Assembly: GCF_000765145.1 (NCBI RefSeq) | Contig: NZ_JMGA01000025.1 | Location: forward strand, 1 to 34,224 | Length of the DNA stretch: 34,224 bases | Reading direction: 5' to 3' | DNA from: Desulfosporosinus sp. HMP52 | GTDB taxonomy: Bacteria > Bacillota > Desulfitobacteriia > Desulfitobacteriales > Desulfitobacteriaceae | In this document: one piece after another, positions 7,484 to 15,196 of the stretch | Layout of the letters: the number at the start of each line of letters is the position of its first letter | Numbering within the stretch: the first letter of the stretch is position 1 | Notes under the pieces: generated by a model | What the model was told of the DNA's origin: nothing | Database searches by the model: none | What the model saw: only the letters and a program-made list of their open reading frames with translations | Translations under genes and position numbers: made by a program

Positions 7484-7560
7484 GGGCCATTAGCTCAGTC
7501 GGCTAGAGCACCTGACTTTTAATCAGGGTGTCCCGCGTTCGAGTCGCGGATGGCCCACCA
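7484..7560 (+). tRNA. tRNA-Lys (anticodon UUU)
   Basis: A complete cloverleaf: acceptor stem GGGCCAT paired with ATGGCCC, D-arm with AGCTCAGTCGG, anticodon stem CTGA/TCAG with loop CTTTTAA (anticodon TTT), T-arm GCGTTCGAGTCGC, and an encoded CCA end. It is the first gene of a two-tRNA unit. Confidence 0.97.
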
Positions 7561-7579
7561 AAATATTCTCTAATTAAAT

Positions 7580-7667
7580 GCCGATGTGGCGTAACTGGCA
7601 GACGCACGGGACTTAAAATCCCGCGGACTTAACATCCGTACCGGTTCGATTCCGGTCATCGGCACCA
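7580..7667 (+). tRNA. tRNA-Leu (anticodon UAA)
   Basis: A class II tRNA with a long variable arm (about GCGGACTTAACATCCGT). Acceptor stem GCCGATG pairs with CATCGGC, the anticodon stem CGGGA/TCCCG holds the loop CTTAAAA (anticodon TAA), the T-arm contains GGTTCGATTCC, and CCA is encoded. It follows the tRNA-Lys gene by 19 bases. Confidence 0.97.
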
Positions 7668-7694
7668 ACATATTTTATACATAATATTTAGTTA

Positions 7695-7724
7695 AAACTA
7701 TTGACCAGCTCAATGGTTTTTTTT
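7695..7724 (+). terminator. Terminator of the tRNA unit
   Basis: AAACTATTGA pairs with TCAATGGTTT (one G-T pair) around a short loop and runs into eight T residues, 27 bases after the tRNA-Leu CCA end. Confidence 0.9.
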
Positions 7725-7728
7725 ATTT

Positions 7729-7748
7729 GAAGCTTAGAATCACTTGAT
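7729..7748 (-). repeat. Remnant of the structured repeat's CACTTGAT end
   Basis: On the plus strand GAAGCTTAGAATCACTTGAT matches the complement of 6802-6821 at 19 of 20 positions, and closely matches 189-208. The similarity stops exactly after CACTTGAT, as in the other two copies. The rest of the element is missing, so this is a truncated or decayed third copy. It is drawn on the minus strand to agree with the left copy. Confidence 0.7.
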
Positions 7749-7755
7749 CTCTTGC

Positions 7756-8808
7756 TTATAAATTAACAATTTCATAATGTTCAGTTGTTCGTATTTGAAA
7801 GCCCCAGCGAATATTATCTGGAGTTTTAACCTTCTTTCCCATGAGCAGCTTGATACCTAGATCTAATAAGTTCACCCCTGTAAAACAGGATTTGTGAATG
7901 CCGGCTGACATGCGAGTATTGATTTCTATTAAATAAGCTTTTCCTCTATGGTATTTGATTTGAATATTAAATAAATAACTTAGGGAGAATTCTTTAGCAA
8001 GCTTTTGAGCCAGCTCAATGAGATCTTCTCGATATTCAATGTTCTGCCGATATAGGTCTAGTTTTCTGCGGGGAATTGCTACGATTAGTTCTCCTCTATT
8101 TGCTAAACAATCGATCGAGTACTCGTCACCTTCTAAGTATTCCATCACCATAAATGGTTTTAGATTATTCGAATTCTTTAATATCCTCACGATTCTATCT
8201 TTAACGATTGTCGAACTTGTGGTTTTATAAAGTTCATCCTCTTCTGACATAGTGTCTATGATAAGTTTGAAGCCATCTCCCCCTATTCCAGAGATTGGCT
8301 TCAAACATGTTTTTCCGGTTTTAGCTATATGATCTTCAGCCATCTGAAAATCCGGGTAATTTCTAACAGAAAAAGATTTCGGAATTCCTAAAATATCTTT
8401 GTTCTTTAAAGCCTCATAAGTTTTCAATTTATCATCAAGAAGTTGGTAAGTTTCAGTGTTCCCCACAAACATTACTTTAACCCCAAGATTTTCAAAGCGA
8501 TCCTTATACTTAATCAATGTGGAAACATTATACCTGGGTATAAAAACATTAATATTGTGTTTCTGACAAAAGTCCAAACAATAGGTTGCATAGTCCTTTC
8601 CTTCGATAGCTGGCTCAACTTCAAAATAATCGGCGACTTCTTCTAAATAGCTATTGGGTGACACGTGTGAAATATAGAGTTCAAACTTTTGTGAATCATT
8701 GTCTGCTAAAAACCTTTGGATAATTTTGTGAGTTGAGGAGAAACAACGATTGAAATAGATTCTTGTTTTGGTTGCCTCCGAGTTTGTCTTTAAAGCTTGA
8801 TTATTCAT
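7756..8808 (-). CDS. ATP-grasp domain protein (ligase-like)
   Basis: This protein of about 350 residues has the ATP-grasp fold used by carboxylate-amine/thiol ligases. Seen are KPISGIGGDGFKL (nucleotide-binding loop), MVMEYLEGDEYSID (adenine-binding and Glu block) and YLIEINTRMSAG (Mg-binding Glu/Asn motif), in the usual order. The N-terminal ~120 residues look like the pre-ATP-grasp Rossmann-like domain. The start is judged to be the ATG at 8808; an upstream ATG at 8865 would place the AGGAGG site inside the coding region. The gene follows the methyltransferase, so the two are probably one operon. The CarB/DUF201-like type often makes small peptides or modified amino acids, but substrates cannot be read from the sequence. 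Confidence 0.85.
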   Translation of the reverse strand: MNNQALKTNSEATKTRIYFNRCFSSTHKIIQRFLADNDSQKFELYISHVSPNSYLEEVADYFEVEPAIEGKDYATYCLDFCQKHNINVFIPRYNVSTLIKYKDRFENLGVKVMFVGNTETYQLLDDKLKTYEALKNKDILGIPKSFSVRNYPDFQMAEDHIAKTGKTCLKPISGIGGDGFKLIIDTMSEEDELYKTTSSTIVKDRIVRILKNSNNLKPFMVMEYLEGDEYSIDCLANRGELIVAIPRRKLDLYRQNIEYREDLIELAQKLAKEFSLSYLFNIQIKYHRGKAYLIEINTRMSAGIHKSCFTGVNLLDLGIKLLMGKKVKTPDNIRWGFQIRTTEHYEIVNL

Positions 8809-8873
8809 TGAAAATGTATACCTCCTATAAACCCCTATAGGATTGGCAAAATGCCCATATTCCATACATTTTC

Positions 8874-9746
8874 TTAATTAATTAATGCTTTAACACTACT
8901 TAGCACTGCTGGATTTTTTCTAAATATTACTTTTCGTACCCAATCTTTAAATCCCAATTTTACTGGGGTAGGTTTTCGACCGTAGATTAGACCAAATCCG
9001 AAGTAACTCCTATTACGCTTCATAAAGCCTGCATTCTTTTGCAATCTAGGCAAAAGGGTAGGCTGTCTTTTAATTTTATTGGTGAGATCCTTAATTAAAA
9101 CCCAATCTTTTTTGAGTTCATTCATAACGATATTACCATTATCCCTTAAGGCTTGGGGGTTCTTAATTTCTACATCCTGAAATCCTGCTTCTGCTAAACA
9201 ATTATGCCACTCTTCAAAAGATAACGGATTAGTTCCTGCACCGAAACAATCTTCCATTTGATGCCGAAGATTAACAGGCAATTCCTTTAGTAAGGCCATT
9301 TCTAAGTCAGCTATTCTTCCCTCAGGCTTTAGTACTCTAAAGAATTCTCGATAAACCTTTACTTTATCTAAAAATACTGTAATCGATTCACCTATCACAA
9401 TATCGAATTTATTGTCTGCAAAGGGTAGTTCATAAACATTGGCAATATTGAACTCGACCAAATGAGATACTCCCTCTTTTTCGGCCCTAATGCGCGCTTT
9501 TTCAATCATTTGAGAACTTATATCTATTCCCATAACTTTGCAGCCAATTGTTTTAGCTAAATAACATGCTGTAAGACCACTGCCACATCCAGCATCAAGC
9601 ACATAATCATCAGGCGATATTTGCATGATAACTAGATTTTGTTTGGTGGCAGGAAAGCCTCCTGGATGAGAACTGCCTATACCTAGCCAAGCAATTAGTT
9701 CGAAATAGTTCATATCAGCCACGCGTTTGTTTTCACTTAACTCCAT
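8874..9746 (-). CDS. SAM-dependent methyltransferase (class I, UbiE/type 11-like)
   Basis: This 290-residue protein is a Rossmann-fold methyltransferase. Motif I is VLDAGCGSGLTA (about 49-60), the acidic residue binding the SAM ribose is in VMGIDIS, and FDIVIGESITVFLD forms motif II/III. The C-terminal ~100 residues are basic and specific to this subfamily; its substrate is unknown. The start is fixed by GGAAGGAGGG just before the ATG. It is the first gene of a pair with the ATP-grasp gene, behind a likely promoter at 9766-9793. AdoMet methylation plus ATP-driven ligation suggests a small tailoring or biosynthetic pathway. Confidence 0.88.
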   Translation of the reverse strand: MELSENKRVADMNYFELIAWLGIGSSHPGGFPATKQNLVIMQISPDDYVLDAGCGSGLTACYLAKTIGCKVMGIDISSQMIEKARIRAEKEGVSHLVEFNIANVYELPFADNKFDIVIGESITVFLDKVKVYREFFRVLKPEGRIADLEMALLKELPVNLRHQMEDCFGAGTNPLSFEEWHNCLAEAGFQDVEIKNPQALRDNGNIVMNELKKDWVLIKDLTNKIKRQPTLLPRLQKNAGFMKRNRSYFGFGLIYGRKPTPVKLGFKDWVRKVIFRKNPAVLSSVKALIN

Positions 9747-9765
9747 AGTGGCCCTCCTTCCAAGA

Positions 9766-9793
9766 ATTATATGGTATTATATTCCTGGAGCAA
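9766..9793 (-). promoter_or_regulatory. Promoter of the methyltransferase/ATP-grasp operon
   Basis: On the minus strand TTGCTC (9793-9788), a 16-base spacer and a perfect TATAAT (9771-9766) precede the start codon by about 20 bases, so the leader would be very short but would still contain the GGAGG site. Confidence 0.5.
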
Positions 9794-9828
9794 GCCTGCT
9801 TGAAACTTGTTCTTTCCTTCATTAAGAA

Positions 9829-10149
9829 TCAGAAAATTAATTTGAGAACAGAAATACATGTCCACAAAAAAACCATATAAGCTAAAAAACATATCCTGGA
9901 TTCTTGATCCTTACTGGTTAGTAAATCTCTGCAAAAAACTAATCCTAAGCCTGAAATTGATAAATCCATTAGTACGGATATTGTGTAATTTACTAAGGTG
10001 TCACCACTTAAATAAGCGAGTATAAGGTCTAGAGATGCCAGTATTGACATGGAGATTAAAAAAACATTTGCTAGTACTGGCCATTTTTGCGTCCCCCGCA
10101 AACTACTTCTTTTTCCAAACTCACCTAAGCCGACTCTTGATACTGCCAT
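9829..10149 (-). CDS. Small integral membrane protein
   Basis: 106 residues, not assigned to a family. The N-terminal ~22 residues are basic and polar (RVGLGEFGKRSSLRGTQKW). Three hydrophobic segments follow at about 25-47, 54-74 and 86-106, separated by a short charged loop (SKDQES). The protein ends inside the last segment. The start ATG has a modest AAGG site nine bases upstream. It lies on the same strand as its neighbours but is separated from the upstream 84-residue membrane protein by a terminator. Confidence 0.65.
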   Translation of the reverse strand: MAVSRVGLGEFGKRSSLRGTQKWPVLANVFLISMSILASLDLILAYLSGDTLVNYTISVLMDLSISGLGLVFCRDLLTSKDQESRICFLAYMVFLWTCISVLKLIF

Positions 10150-10267
10150 AATAGATACCTTCTTTCCATATAATAATTCTGCTATGTCTTAATGTTTTAG
10201 TTTATAGGTTAACTTTAACACGCGGAAAAGACAAAATAATGTTTAGGGAGATCATCGACTCCCGTAA

Positions 10268-10308
10268 TAAAAAGCCGGATAGATCAACTTACGTTGACCT
10301 ATCCGGCT
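10268..10308 (-). terminator. Terminator after the 84-residue membrane protein
   Basis: On the minus strand a 16-position stem (AGCCGGATAG then GTCAAC, paired back with one mismatch) closes on a four-base loop and is followed by five T residues. It ends the transcript of the gene at 10344-10598. Confidence 0.92.
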
Positions 10309-10343
10309 ACTGTTATCAAGATTGCCTAGGTATTTTGCTTACG

Positions 10344-10598
10344 CTATTTGGGAATTTTTTTCAGATTAATGGTTTCATGAACCTCTTCTGATCTTATATC
10401 GATAACTTCTCCAAAGGTATACATCTGGGATCTTGTACTATGTTTAGGAAATTTCTTTTTCGGGAAGTAATGTCGATATAATCCATATAGGCTCAGGGTA
10501 ACTGCACCGACAATAAGAACTCCAAAGGAAAAAACAATCGTTGTGCTAACAATTAACAGAATAGCAAGGGACCAAATTATTCTACTGAATTTTGACAT
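10344..10598 (-). CDS. Small membrane protein with basic C-terminal tail
   Basis: 84 residues of no recognised family. Residues about 7-44 are hydrophobic, forming one long or two short membrane segments (IIWSLAILLIVSTTIVF and GVLIVGAVTLSLYGLY). They are followed by a strongly basic patch, RHYFPKKKFPKH, and a mixed C-terminal tail of about 30 residues. The start is firm: AAGGAGG eight bases before the ATG. It is monocistronic, bounded by its own terminator. Topology suggests a cytoplasmic basic tail, but function is unknown. Confidence 0.75.
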   Translation of the reverse strand: MSKFSRIIWSLAILLIVSTTIVFSFGVLIVGAVTLSLYGLYRHYFPKKKFPKHSTRSQMYTFGEVIDIRSEEVHETINLKKIPK

Positions 10599-10648
10599 AT
10601 CGAGACCTCCTTACTCCTCGCTCTAATTGTATCACAAGTCCTCAGAGT

Positions 10649-10876
10649 TTAGAAATCACCTATTTCTATGAGTTCTCCATCTTCAAAATTAATGTAAAAA
10701 CTAGCTTGACGTGTACAACCCTGCACACCACAGGTTCCACTTCAAACGGGTTCCAGTTTACTGCGGTCGATTTTATAGTTAGATACACAAATTCTACATA
10801 CTTGACTCCATGCTTTAGTACCATCGGAATGTTTCGGATTAGCATTTTTAAACTTAATGCCTTTATACTCGTACAC
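10649..10876 (-). CDS. Small Cys-rich protein with in-frame UGA (candidate selenoprotein or broken gene)
   Basis: Reading from GTG at 10876 (AGAGGG site seven bases upstream), the frame is open for 75 codons except for one TGA at codon 45 (10744-10742). Both sides look coding. Before it: WSQVCRICVSNYKIDRSKLE. After it: SGTCGVQGCTRQASFYINF, then a normal TAA stop. The CxxC and CxxxxC pairs suggest a metal-binding or redox fold. Thirteen bases after the UGA, GTGTGCA-GGGT-TGTACAC (10728-10711) forms a seven-pair hairpin with a GGGT loop. Spacing and loop are close to the bacterial SECIS of fdhF, so selenocysteine insertion is plausible. A simple nonsense mutation remains possible. No family name is offered. 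Confidence 0.5.
10711..10728 (-). promoter_or_regulatory. SECIS-like hairpin downstream of the in-frame UGA
   Basis: GTGTGCA and TGTACAC pair over seven positions (one G-U) around a four-base GGGT loop, starting 13 bases after the TGA codon. Bacterial SECIS elements are short hairpins at this distance with exposed G-U in the apical loop. The match is by eye only. Confidence 0.4.
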
Positions 10877-10933
10877 TAGGATCCCTCTTTCTAAAAGATT
10901 ACTCGGTTCACTTCATATTACCTATTCATTATA

Positions 10934-11794
10934 TCACGATCTCATTGGTATTTTTGTATAATAAGCAATTCCAATTGCACCGGGCCCGACGTGCAGACCA
11001 ATGACTGGTCCAATATCCAATACTTCAGGATCTATGTTGATCTTTTCCTTAATCACTCTGGCAAGTTCCCTTGCTTCTGTCTGACAATTGATATGGTGAA
11101 CGATAATTTCTCCTAAGCCGTATTCTTTTATATCCTGCATCATCTTTTCAACCATAGCCAGAACAGCATTACCTTTAGTTCTAACTTTCATAAGAATATT
11201 TGTCTTGCCATTTTCTACTGTCAAGATAGGAATTATTTTAAAGAGGTTGCCAATTAAAGCACTAGCCCCTCCAATTCTGCCACCTTTTTTTAAATACTCT
11301 AGGTTATCCGGAATAAATATGAACCTGCTTTTTCTAATATTATCTAAGGCAGCTTCCTTAACTTGCTTAAGTGATTCTCCTGCTTGCGCGGCTCTTGCCG
11401 CTATCAACACTGCAAAGCCAAGTTGCATGCAGTTTGATCTGGAATCAATAATCTCTATCTGGGCATCTTTATGCTTTTCTAATACCATAGCCTTGACAAT
11501 TTGACCTGTTGAGAAAGTACCACTCATCTCTGCAGACAGAAAAATGCAGCATAGACTATCCCCCGTCTCTACCACACTTTTCATTTCCTGATAGAGTTCG
11601 CCAATTGAAGGCTGGGAAGATATGGGGATCCCTTTCGCAGACATCATTGGATAAAAAGTCTGGTTATCTATATCAACTTCTCTAATACTGTCAGTTCCAA
11701 AGGTAAGATTTAAAGACACTGATCTTATATTGAATTCTTTTCTGGTTGCTTCAGGTAAGTAGCTTGTACTATCAGTTAATATCTGTACTGCCAT
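10934..11794 (-). CDS. DegV family fatty-acid-binding protein
   Basis: This 286-residue protein is a typical DegV (FakB-like) protein. It opens with VQILTDSTSYLPE, contains the SQPSIGELYQ motif around residue 60, and the LEYLKKGGRIGG block near 165. DegV proteins bind long-chain fatty acids; in FakB they present them to the kinase FakA for phosphorylation and entry into phospholipid synthesis. No fakA-like gene is in the window, and many DegV paralogues have no known partner. Length matches the family (280-290). The ribosome binding site is weak (AGAGAGC). It lies downstream of the terminator that ends the redox operon, so it has its own promoter. Confidence 0.93.
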   Translation of the reverse strand: MAVQILTDSTSYLPEATRKEFNIRSVSLNLTFGTDSIREVDIDNQTFYPMMSAKGIPISSQPSIGELYQEMKSVVETGDSLCCIFLSAEMSGTFSTGQIVKAMVLEKHKDAQIEIIDSRSNCMQLGFAVLIAARAAQAGESLKQVKEAALDNIRKSRFIFIPDNLEYLKKGGRIGGASALIGNLFKIIPILTVENGKTNILMKVRTKGNAVLAMVEKMMQDIKEYGLGEIIVHHINCQTEARELARVIKEKINIDPEVLDIGPVIGLHVGPGAIGIAYYTKIPMRS

Positions 11795-11977
11795 TGTTTA
11801 GCTCTCTTTCATCATTATTCAGACCCGATTATAGGCAGGTAGTTTACGTAACTATGCTGCGGCCAATAGGCTTGATTCTAATTTATATTATACCCTTTCT
11901 TGAAGAGCAATGTGTAATATAAATATTGATTTTATCTTCTGACTCCAGAGAGTAGTGGCTGGGGAGTCAAATTTATC

Positions 11978-12022
11978 AAAAAAGCCCCGACGATGCGGTT
12001 ATAATTCCGCTGTCGAGGCTTT
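11978..12022 (-). terminator. Terminator of the Flx-Hdr operon
   Basis: On the minus strand AAGCCTCGAC and GTCGGGGCTT pair around an inner CGG/CCG stem, followed by six T residues. It lies about 55 bases after the stop codon of the last operon gene. Confidence 0.88.
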
Positions 12023-12074
12023 CCGATACATGAGGATTTTCATCTAAACTAACCTATTGACATATAGACCTATG

Positions 12075-13307
12075 TTACTCTGCTGCCGGAGCCTCAGGAG
12101 CATCATCAGGTACTAAAGCATTCTCTATAAGAGTACTAAGATGGTGCATCTTCATACCCAGCTTATAGAATTTATTCATGTCATTAAACTGGTCAATACA
12201 GTTGTGGCAAGGTATACATCCAATTTTAGCACCGGTTGCCACTAATTGATCGACTTTTGGTTTAGCCTTAGCCATACGCTGTTGCTTAGTAGCTGCAACC
12301 GCTAAAGCTCCGCCTCCTGCTCCACAACAAATATTATACTTGCCCTCTGGATTCATTTCGCGATAATCTTCGACGACATGTTTAATAACATAGCGCTGTG
12401 GTTCATAGACCCCTTCTTTTCGAACCGTATTACAAGGATCGTGAAGGGTCACTGGGAGAGGATTCTTGCTCTTATCCAGTTTCAGTCTGCCTTCCTTGAT
12501 CCAATCAGCGTAAATTTCAACTATGTGGCGTACAGGGAATTGTTTTCCCTTCCAGAAGCTGCGTTGGAACATTTTACTCGAGCGGAAGGCGTGACCACAT
12601 TCTGTAACGATTAATTCCTTAGCATTTAAACGTTCAACTTCTTCAAAAAGCGGACGGGAAATCTCTTGGAACTCATCGTTTTTACCTGTAAACAGGCAGA
12701 TGTTAGTAGCATCCCAACGCTTGCTGCTCAGTGTATAATTTGCTTTAGCTGCGTAGAAGACATGGAGGATGGTTTGGAGTTCGTGAGGGTAATGCTTGAC
12801 CTCTCTGGCATTGAAGCCAAACATGAAATCAGCATCCGGCTTGTCGATAGGAATTTTGTAGTTTGGATCATTTAATTCTTTTTGGAGTTCCTCTTCGAGC
12901 CATTCCAGAGTTTCATCATAATCAAGTTGCTCCACTGCCATTTGGTTACCTGTACGAATATGGTCATCGGCAATGTGTTGTAAGTGACCCGGAGGCATAG
13001 CAGTTTTTCCACGGAAAGCTCTTGTGAGAGCTGCAATATTGACGCCCATTGGGCATTCAACAGTACATCGCTCACACATATTGCAGCTCCAAACAAAAGG
13101 ATCATTTTCCACTTCTTCACGTAATCCTAGAGCAACTTTACGAATAAACTTACGTGGGTCATTATCCTCAACTAAATCACTGTACTTACATCCAGCCGTA
13201 CACATACCGCAAGTAAGGCAGTTAGAGAAATCATATCCTTTTAATAATCCAGCCACTTCTTCTCTAAGGGTAGGATCTAAATCTTTAACTCTAATGGGTT
13301 CAGCCAT
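12075..13307 (-). CDS. HdrC-HdrB fusion (heterodisulfide reductase-like, HdrD type)
   Basis: A 410-residue fusion. Residues 30-85 hold two ferredoxin-type [4Fe-4S] motifs (C30/33/36/40 and C75/78/81/85) as in HdrC. The remainder resembles HdrB, the site of disulfide chemistry, with one canonical CCG motif: C292, C327-C328, C364xxC367. The region where the first CCG motif of HdrB is expected keeps only isolated cysteines (C204, C237), so probably only one non-cubane cluster is present. The start is ATG 13307, eight bases after GGAGGTGA; a GTG at 13319 overlaps that site. It is the last operon gene, 23 bases after the flavoprotein gene. Its predicted role is thiol/disulfide-side oxidoreduction with electrons from HdrA. 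Confidence 0.88.
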   Translation of the reverse strand: MAEPIRVKDLDPTLREEVAGLLKGYDFSNCLTCGMCTAGCKYSDLVEDNDPRKFIRKVALGLREEVENDPFVWSCNMCERCTVECPMGVNIAALTRAFRGKTAMPPGHLQHIADDHIRTGNQMAVEQLDYDETLEWLEEELQKELNDPNYKIPIDKPDADFMFGFNAREVKHYPHELQTILHVFYAAKANYTLSSKRWDATNICLFTGKNDEFQEISRPLFEEVERLNAKELIVTECGHAFRSSKMFQRSFWKGKQFPVRHIVEIYADWIKEGRLKLDKSKNPLPVTLHDPCNTVRKEGVYEPQRYVIKHVVEDYREMNPEGKYNICCGAGGGALAVAATKQQRMAKAKPKVDQLVATGAKIGCIPCHNCIDQFNDMNKFYKLGMKMHHLSTLIENALVPDDAPEAPAAE

Positions 13308-13330
13308 TCTTACTATCACCTCCGACTTGA

Positions 13331-14176
13331 TTAATATTCATTAGGCAGTTCTTTTAATTGAGCCATGGAGAAAACAGGGCCGTCTTTACAGACATATTCT
13401 GTACCGATATTACAACGTCCGCAGATCCCCAACCCGCACTTCATACGCATTTCTAATGAAGTGTAGATTCGCTCGGGAGGGAAGTTCAATTTCTCTAAAA
13501 CAGGTAAAGTAAATTTGATCATGGCCGGTGGTCCGCAGACAACAGCATAGGTATCTACGGAAGAGGGAGCAATTTGTTCAGTTATACTGGGAATAAAACC
13601 TACGTGCTTAGTCCATCCTTCAGCCGGTCTGTCAATGGTAGTGACTAAGTTGATGTTTGGATTGTTTTCCCACTCTGCTAATTCTTCTTTGTAGAGCAAT
13701 AAGCCTGGGTTTCTGGCACCGTAAATAACGGTAATATCACCATAATCTCCGCGATGCTTGTCATCAAGCATGTATTTTGCCAAGGAACGCAGGGTGGTAA
13801 AAGCAAAACCTCCACCAATGATAACGACATTTTTGCCTTTAAACTGTTCGATTGGATAATAGTTACCCATGGGGCCTCTAACCCCAACCATAGTTCCTTC
13901 TTCCATGAGGTGAAGAGCATTGGAGACACAGCCTACCTTGGCTACCGAGAATTTTAATATTCCAGGTTCAGTGGGTGAGGTTGCAATTCCGAAAGGAGCT
14001 TCGCCATGGCCATAGGCACTAAGTTCTGCAAACTGCCCAGGCATGTATTTGAAGTTTTCTTCGTCTTGTTTGTTCATAAATTCTAGGGTAAAGGTATTGA
14101 TGAGTCTATCTTCAGTTTCCACTAAATTCTTAACTAGTTTCATGGTTATTGGGAGATAAGGATTCTGTTGCATCAT
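13331..14176 (-). CDS. flxA: FAD/NAD(P)-binding oxidoreductase subunit, FlxA-like
   Basis: This 281-residue protein belongs to the ferredoxin-NADP reductase-like family that includes sulfhydrogenase gamma, AsrB and PyrK. The N-terminal beta-barrel binds FAD (PFGIATSPTEPG near 62-73). The Rossmann half has the GGGFAFTTLRS loop (121-131) and CGPPAM (214-219) for NAD(P). Four C-terminal cysteines (C247, C252, C255, C263) bind a [2Fe-2S] cluster. In FlxABCD-HdrABC complexes this subunit oxidises or reduces NAD(P)H. Its ATG overlaps the stop of the preceding gene (ATGA-type), indicating translational coupling. The symbol is given by family analogy. Confidence 0.88.
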   Translation of the reverse strand: MMQQNPYLPITMKLVKNLVETEDRLINTFTLEFMNKQDEENFKYMPGQFAELSAYGHGEAPFGIATSPTEPGILKFSVAKVGCVSNALHLMEEGTMVGVRGPMGNYYPIEQFKGKNVVIIGGGFAFTTLRSLAKYMLDDKHRGDYGDITVIYGARNPGLLLYKEELAEWENNPNINLVTTIDRPAEGWTKHVGFIPSITEQIAPSSVDTYAVVCGPPAMIKFTLPVLEKLNFPPERIYTSLEMRMKCGLGICGRCNIGTEYVCKDGPVFSMAQLKELPNEY

Positions 14177-15186
14177 TCCACCACCAATTCTGCTTTGTTA
14201 GCCCCATCAACGACTTGTCGGATATCCATATTGACTGGGCAACTTTTTATGCAGCGACCACAGCCTACGCAGGACATAGACCCATTGTTGTGGACAAAAT
14301 AGTTGAACTTATGCATCAATCTTTGACGCCAACGGGCTTTTTTGTTATCCCGCGGGTTATGACCCGATCCATGAAGTGTAAAGAGTGGAGCCATGCAAGC
14401 ATCCCAAGTTCGTACTCTGGTACCTTCATTCTTGCATACTTCCTCAGAAATATCGAAGCAATGGCAGGTAGGACAGGAGAAGGAACAAACATTACACCCC
14501 AGGCACTTTTCTTGCAGGGTATCCCAGTAAGGACTGTTAAACATTTTGTCAAGCTTACTGGTAGTGTTGGAAACATCAATCTTACTGGGGGTTTCAGCAC
14601 TCTTGATTTTATCAACCAAGGCTTGCTCATCAGCTGTCAGTTCAGCAAGAGCTAAACGATCAGCCAAAGCTTTCCCTTTCTCAGTGACAACCTCTACCTC
14701 ATAGGAATCTCCGAGATCGATCAAAAACAGATCCGATCCTTCACTTCCAGCAGGAGAAATTTCAAAAGAAGAGCAGAAACAAGTAGGAGCAATCTTAGTG
14801 CAACCCAGCCCAATAATTACAGCTTTCTCACGACGCTCATAATAATATGGGTCTGTATACTGGTCATTTTTAAATACTTTATCTAAGAGCAGCATTCCTT
14901 TAGCATCACAAGGTCTTATGCCAAAAAGGATGGTGTTCTCCACCTTCAGTTCGCTCTTAACGGTGACATCCTTACCCTCTTTCTTATAGGACATGAGTTT
15001 TTCATGTTGAGGAAAGAAAAAGGCTTTGGGAGGAAGTTTAGAATTTAGATAATCTTGCTTGACGTCTGAGAAGCTTTTGACTTCTGTGAAAGCAATTCCG
15101 CTGCCATCACTAACAGGAGCAATTACTTTATAATCAGCGACCAAAGCATCAAAGGCCTGGCCAAATTTTTCTTTACTTATCTTCAT
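14173..15186 (-). CDS. flxB: Iron-sulfur subunit, FlxB-like (AsrA/sulfhydrogenase beta family)
   Basis: This 337-residue protein resembles the 4Fe-4S subunits of anaerobic sulfite reductase (AsrA) and sulfhydrogenase beta. The N-terminal part carries the family block ILFGIRPCDAKGMLLLD (about 87-103) and further cysteines at C129 and C136-C138. Two ferredoxin motifs follow: C228/231/234/238 plus neighbouring CHC, and C306/309/312/316. It should pass electrons between the flavoprotein FlxA and the rest of the complex. The start ATG at 15186 lies six bases after GAGGTGA; the GTG at 15195 is less likely. It begins 10 bases after the stop of the previous gene and overlaps flxA by four bases. Confidence 0.85.
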   Translation of the reverse strand: MKISKEKFGQAFDALVADYKVIAPVSDGSGIAFTEVKSFSDVKQDYLNSKLPPKAFFFPQHEKLMSYKKEGKDVTVKSELKVENTILFGIRPCDAKGMLLLDKVFKNDQYTDPYYYERREKAVIIGLGCTKIAPTCFCSSFEISPAGSEGSDLFLIDLGDSYEVEVVTEKGKALADRLALAELTADEQALVDKIKSAETPSKIDVSNTTSKLDKMFNSPYWDTLQEKCLGCNVCSFSCPTCHCFDISEEVCKNEGTRVRTWDACMAPLFTLHGSGHNPRDNKKARWRQRLMHKFNYFVHNNGSMSCVGCGRCIKSCPVNMDIRQVVDGANKAELVVE

Positions 15187-15196
15187 TATCTTCACC

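Noticed and set aside
7484-7748. tRNA-associated integration site (attachment site) for a mobile island
   Set aside because: No integrase gene and no duplicated tRNA 3' end were found; only the short repeat remnant lies nearby.
10592-10879. Plus-strand 95-codon ORF opposite the UGA-containing gene
   Set aside because: It is the antisense of the better supported minus-strand reading and lacks a binding site; its sequence has no family features.
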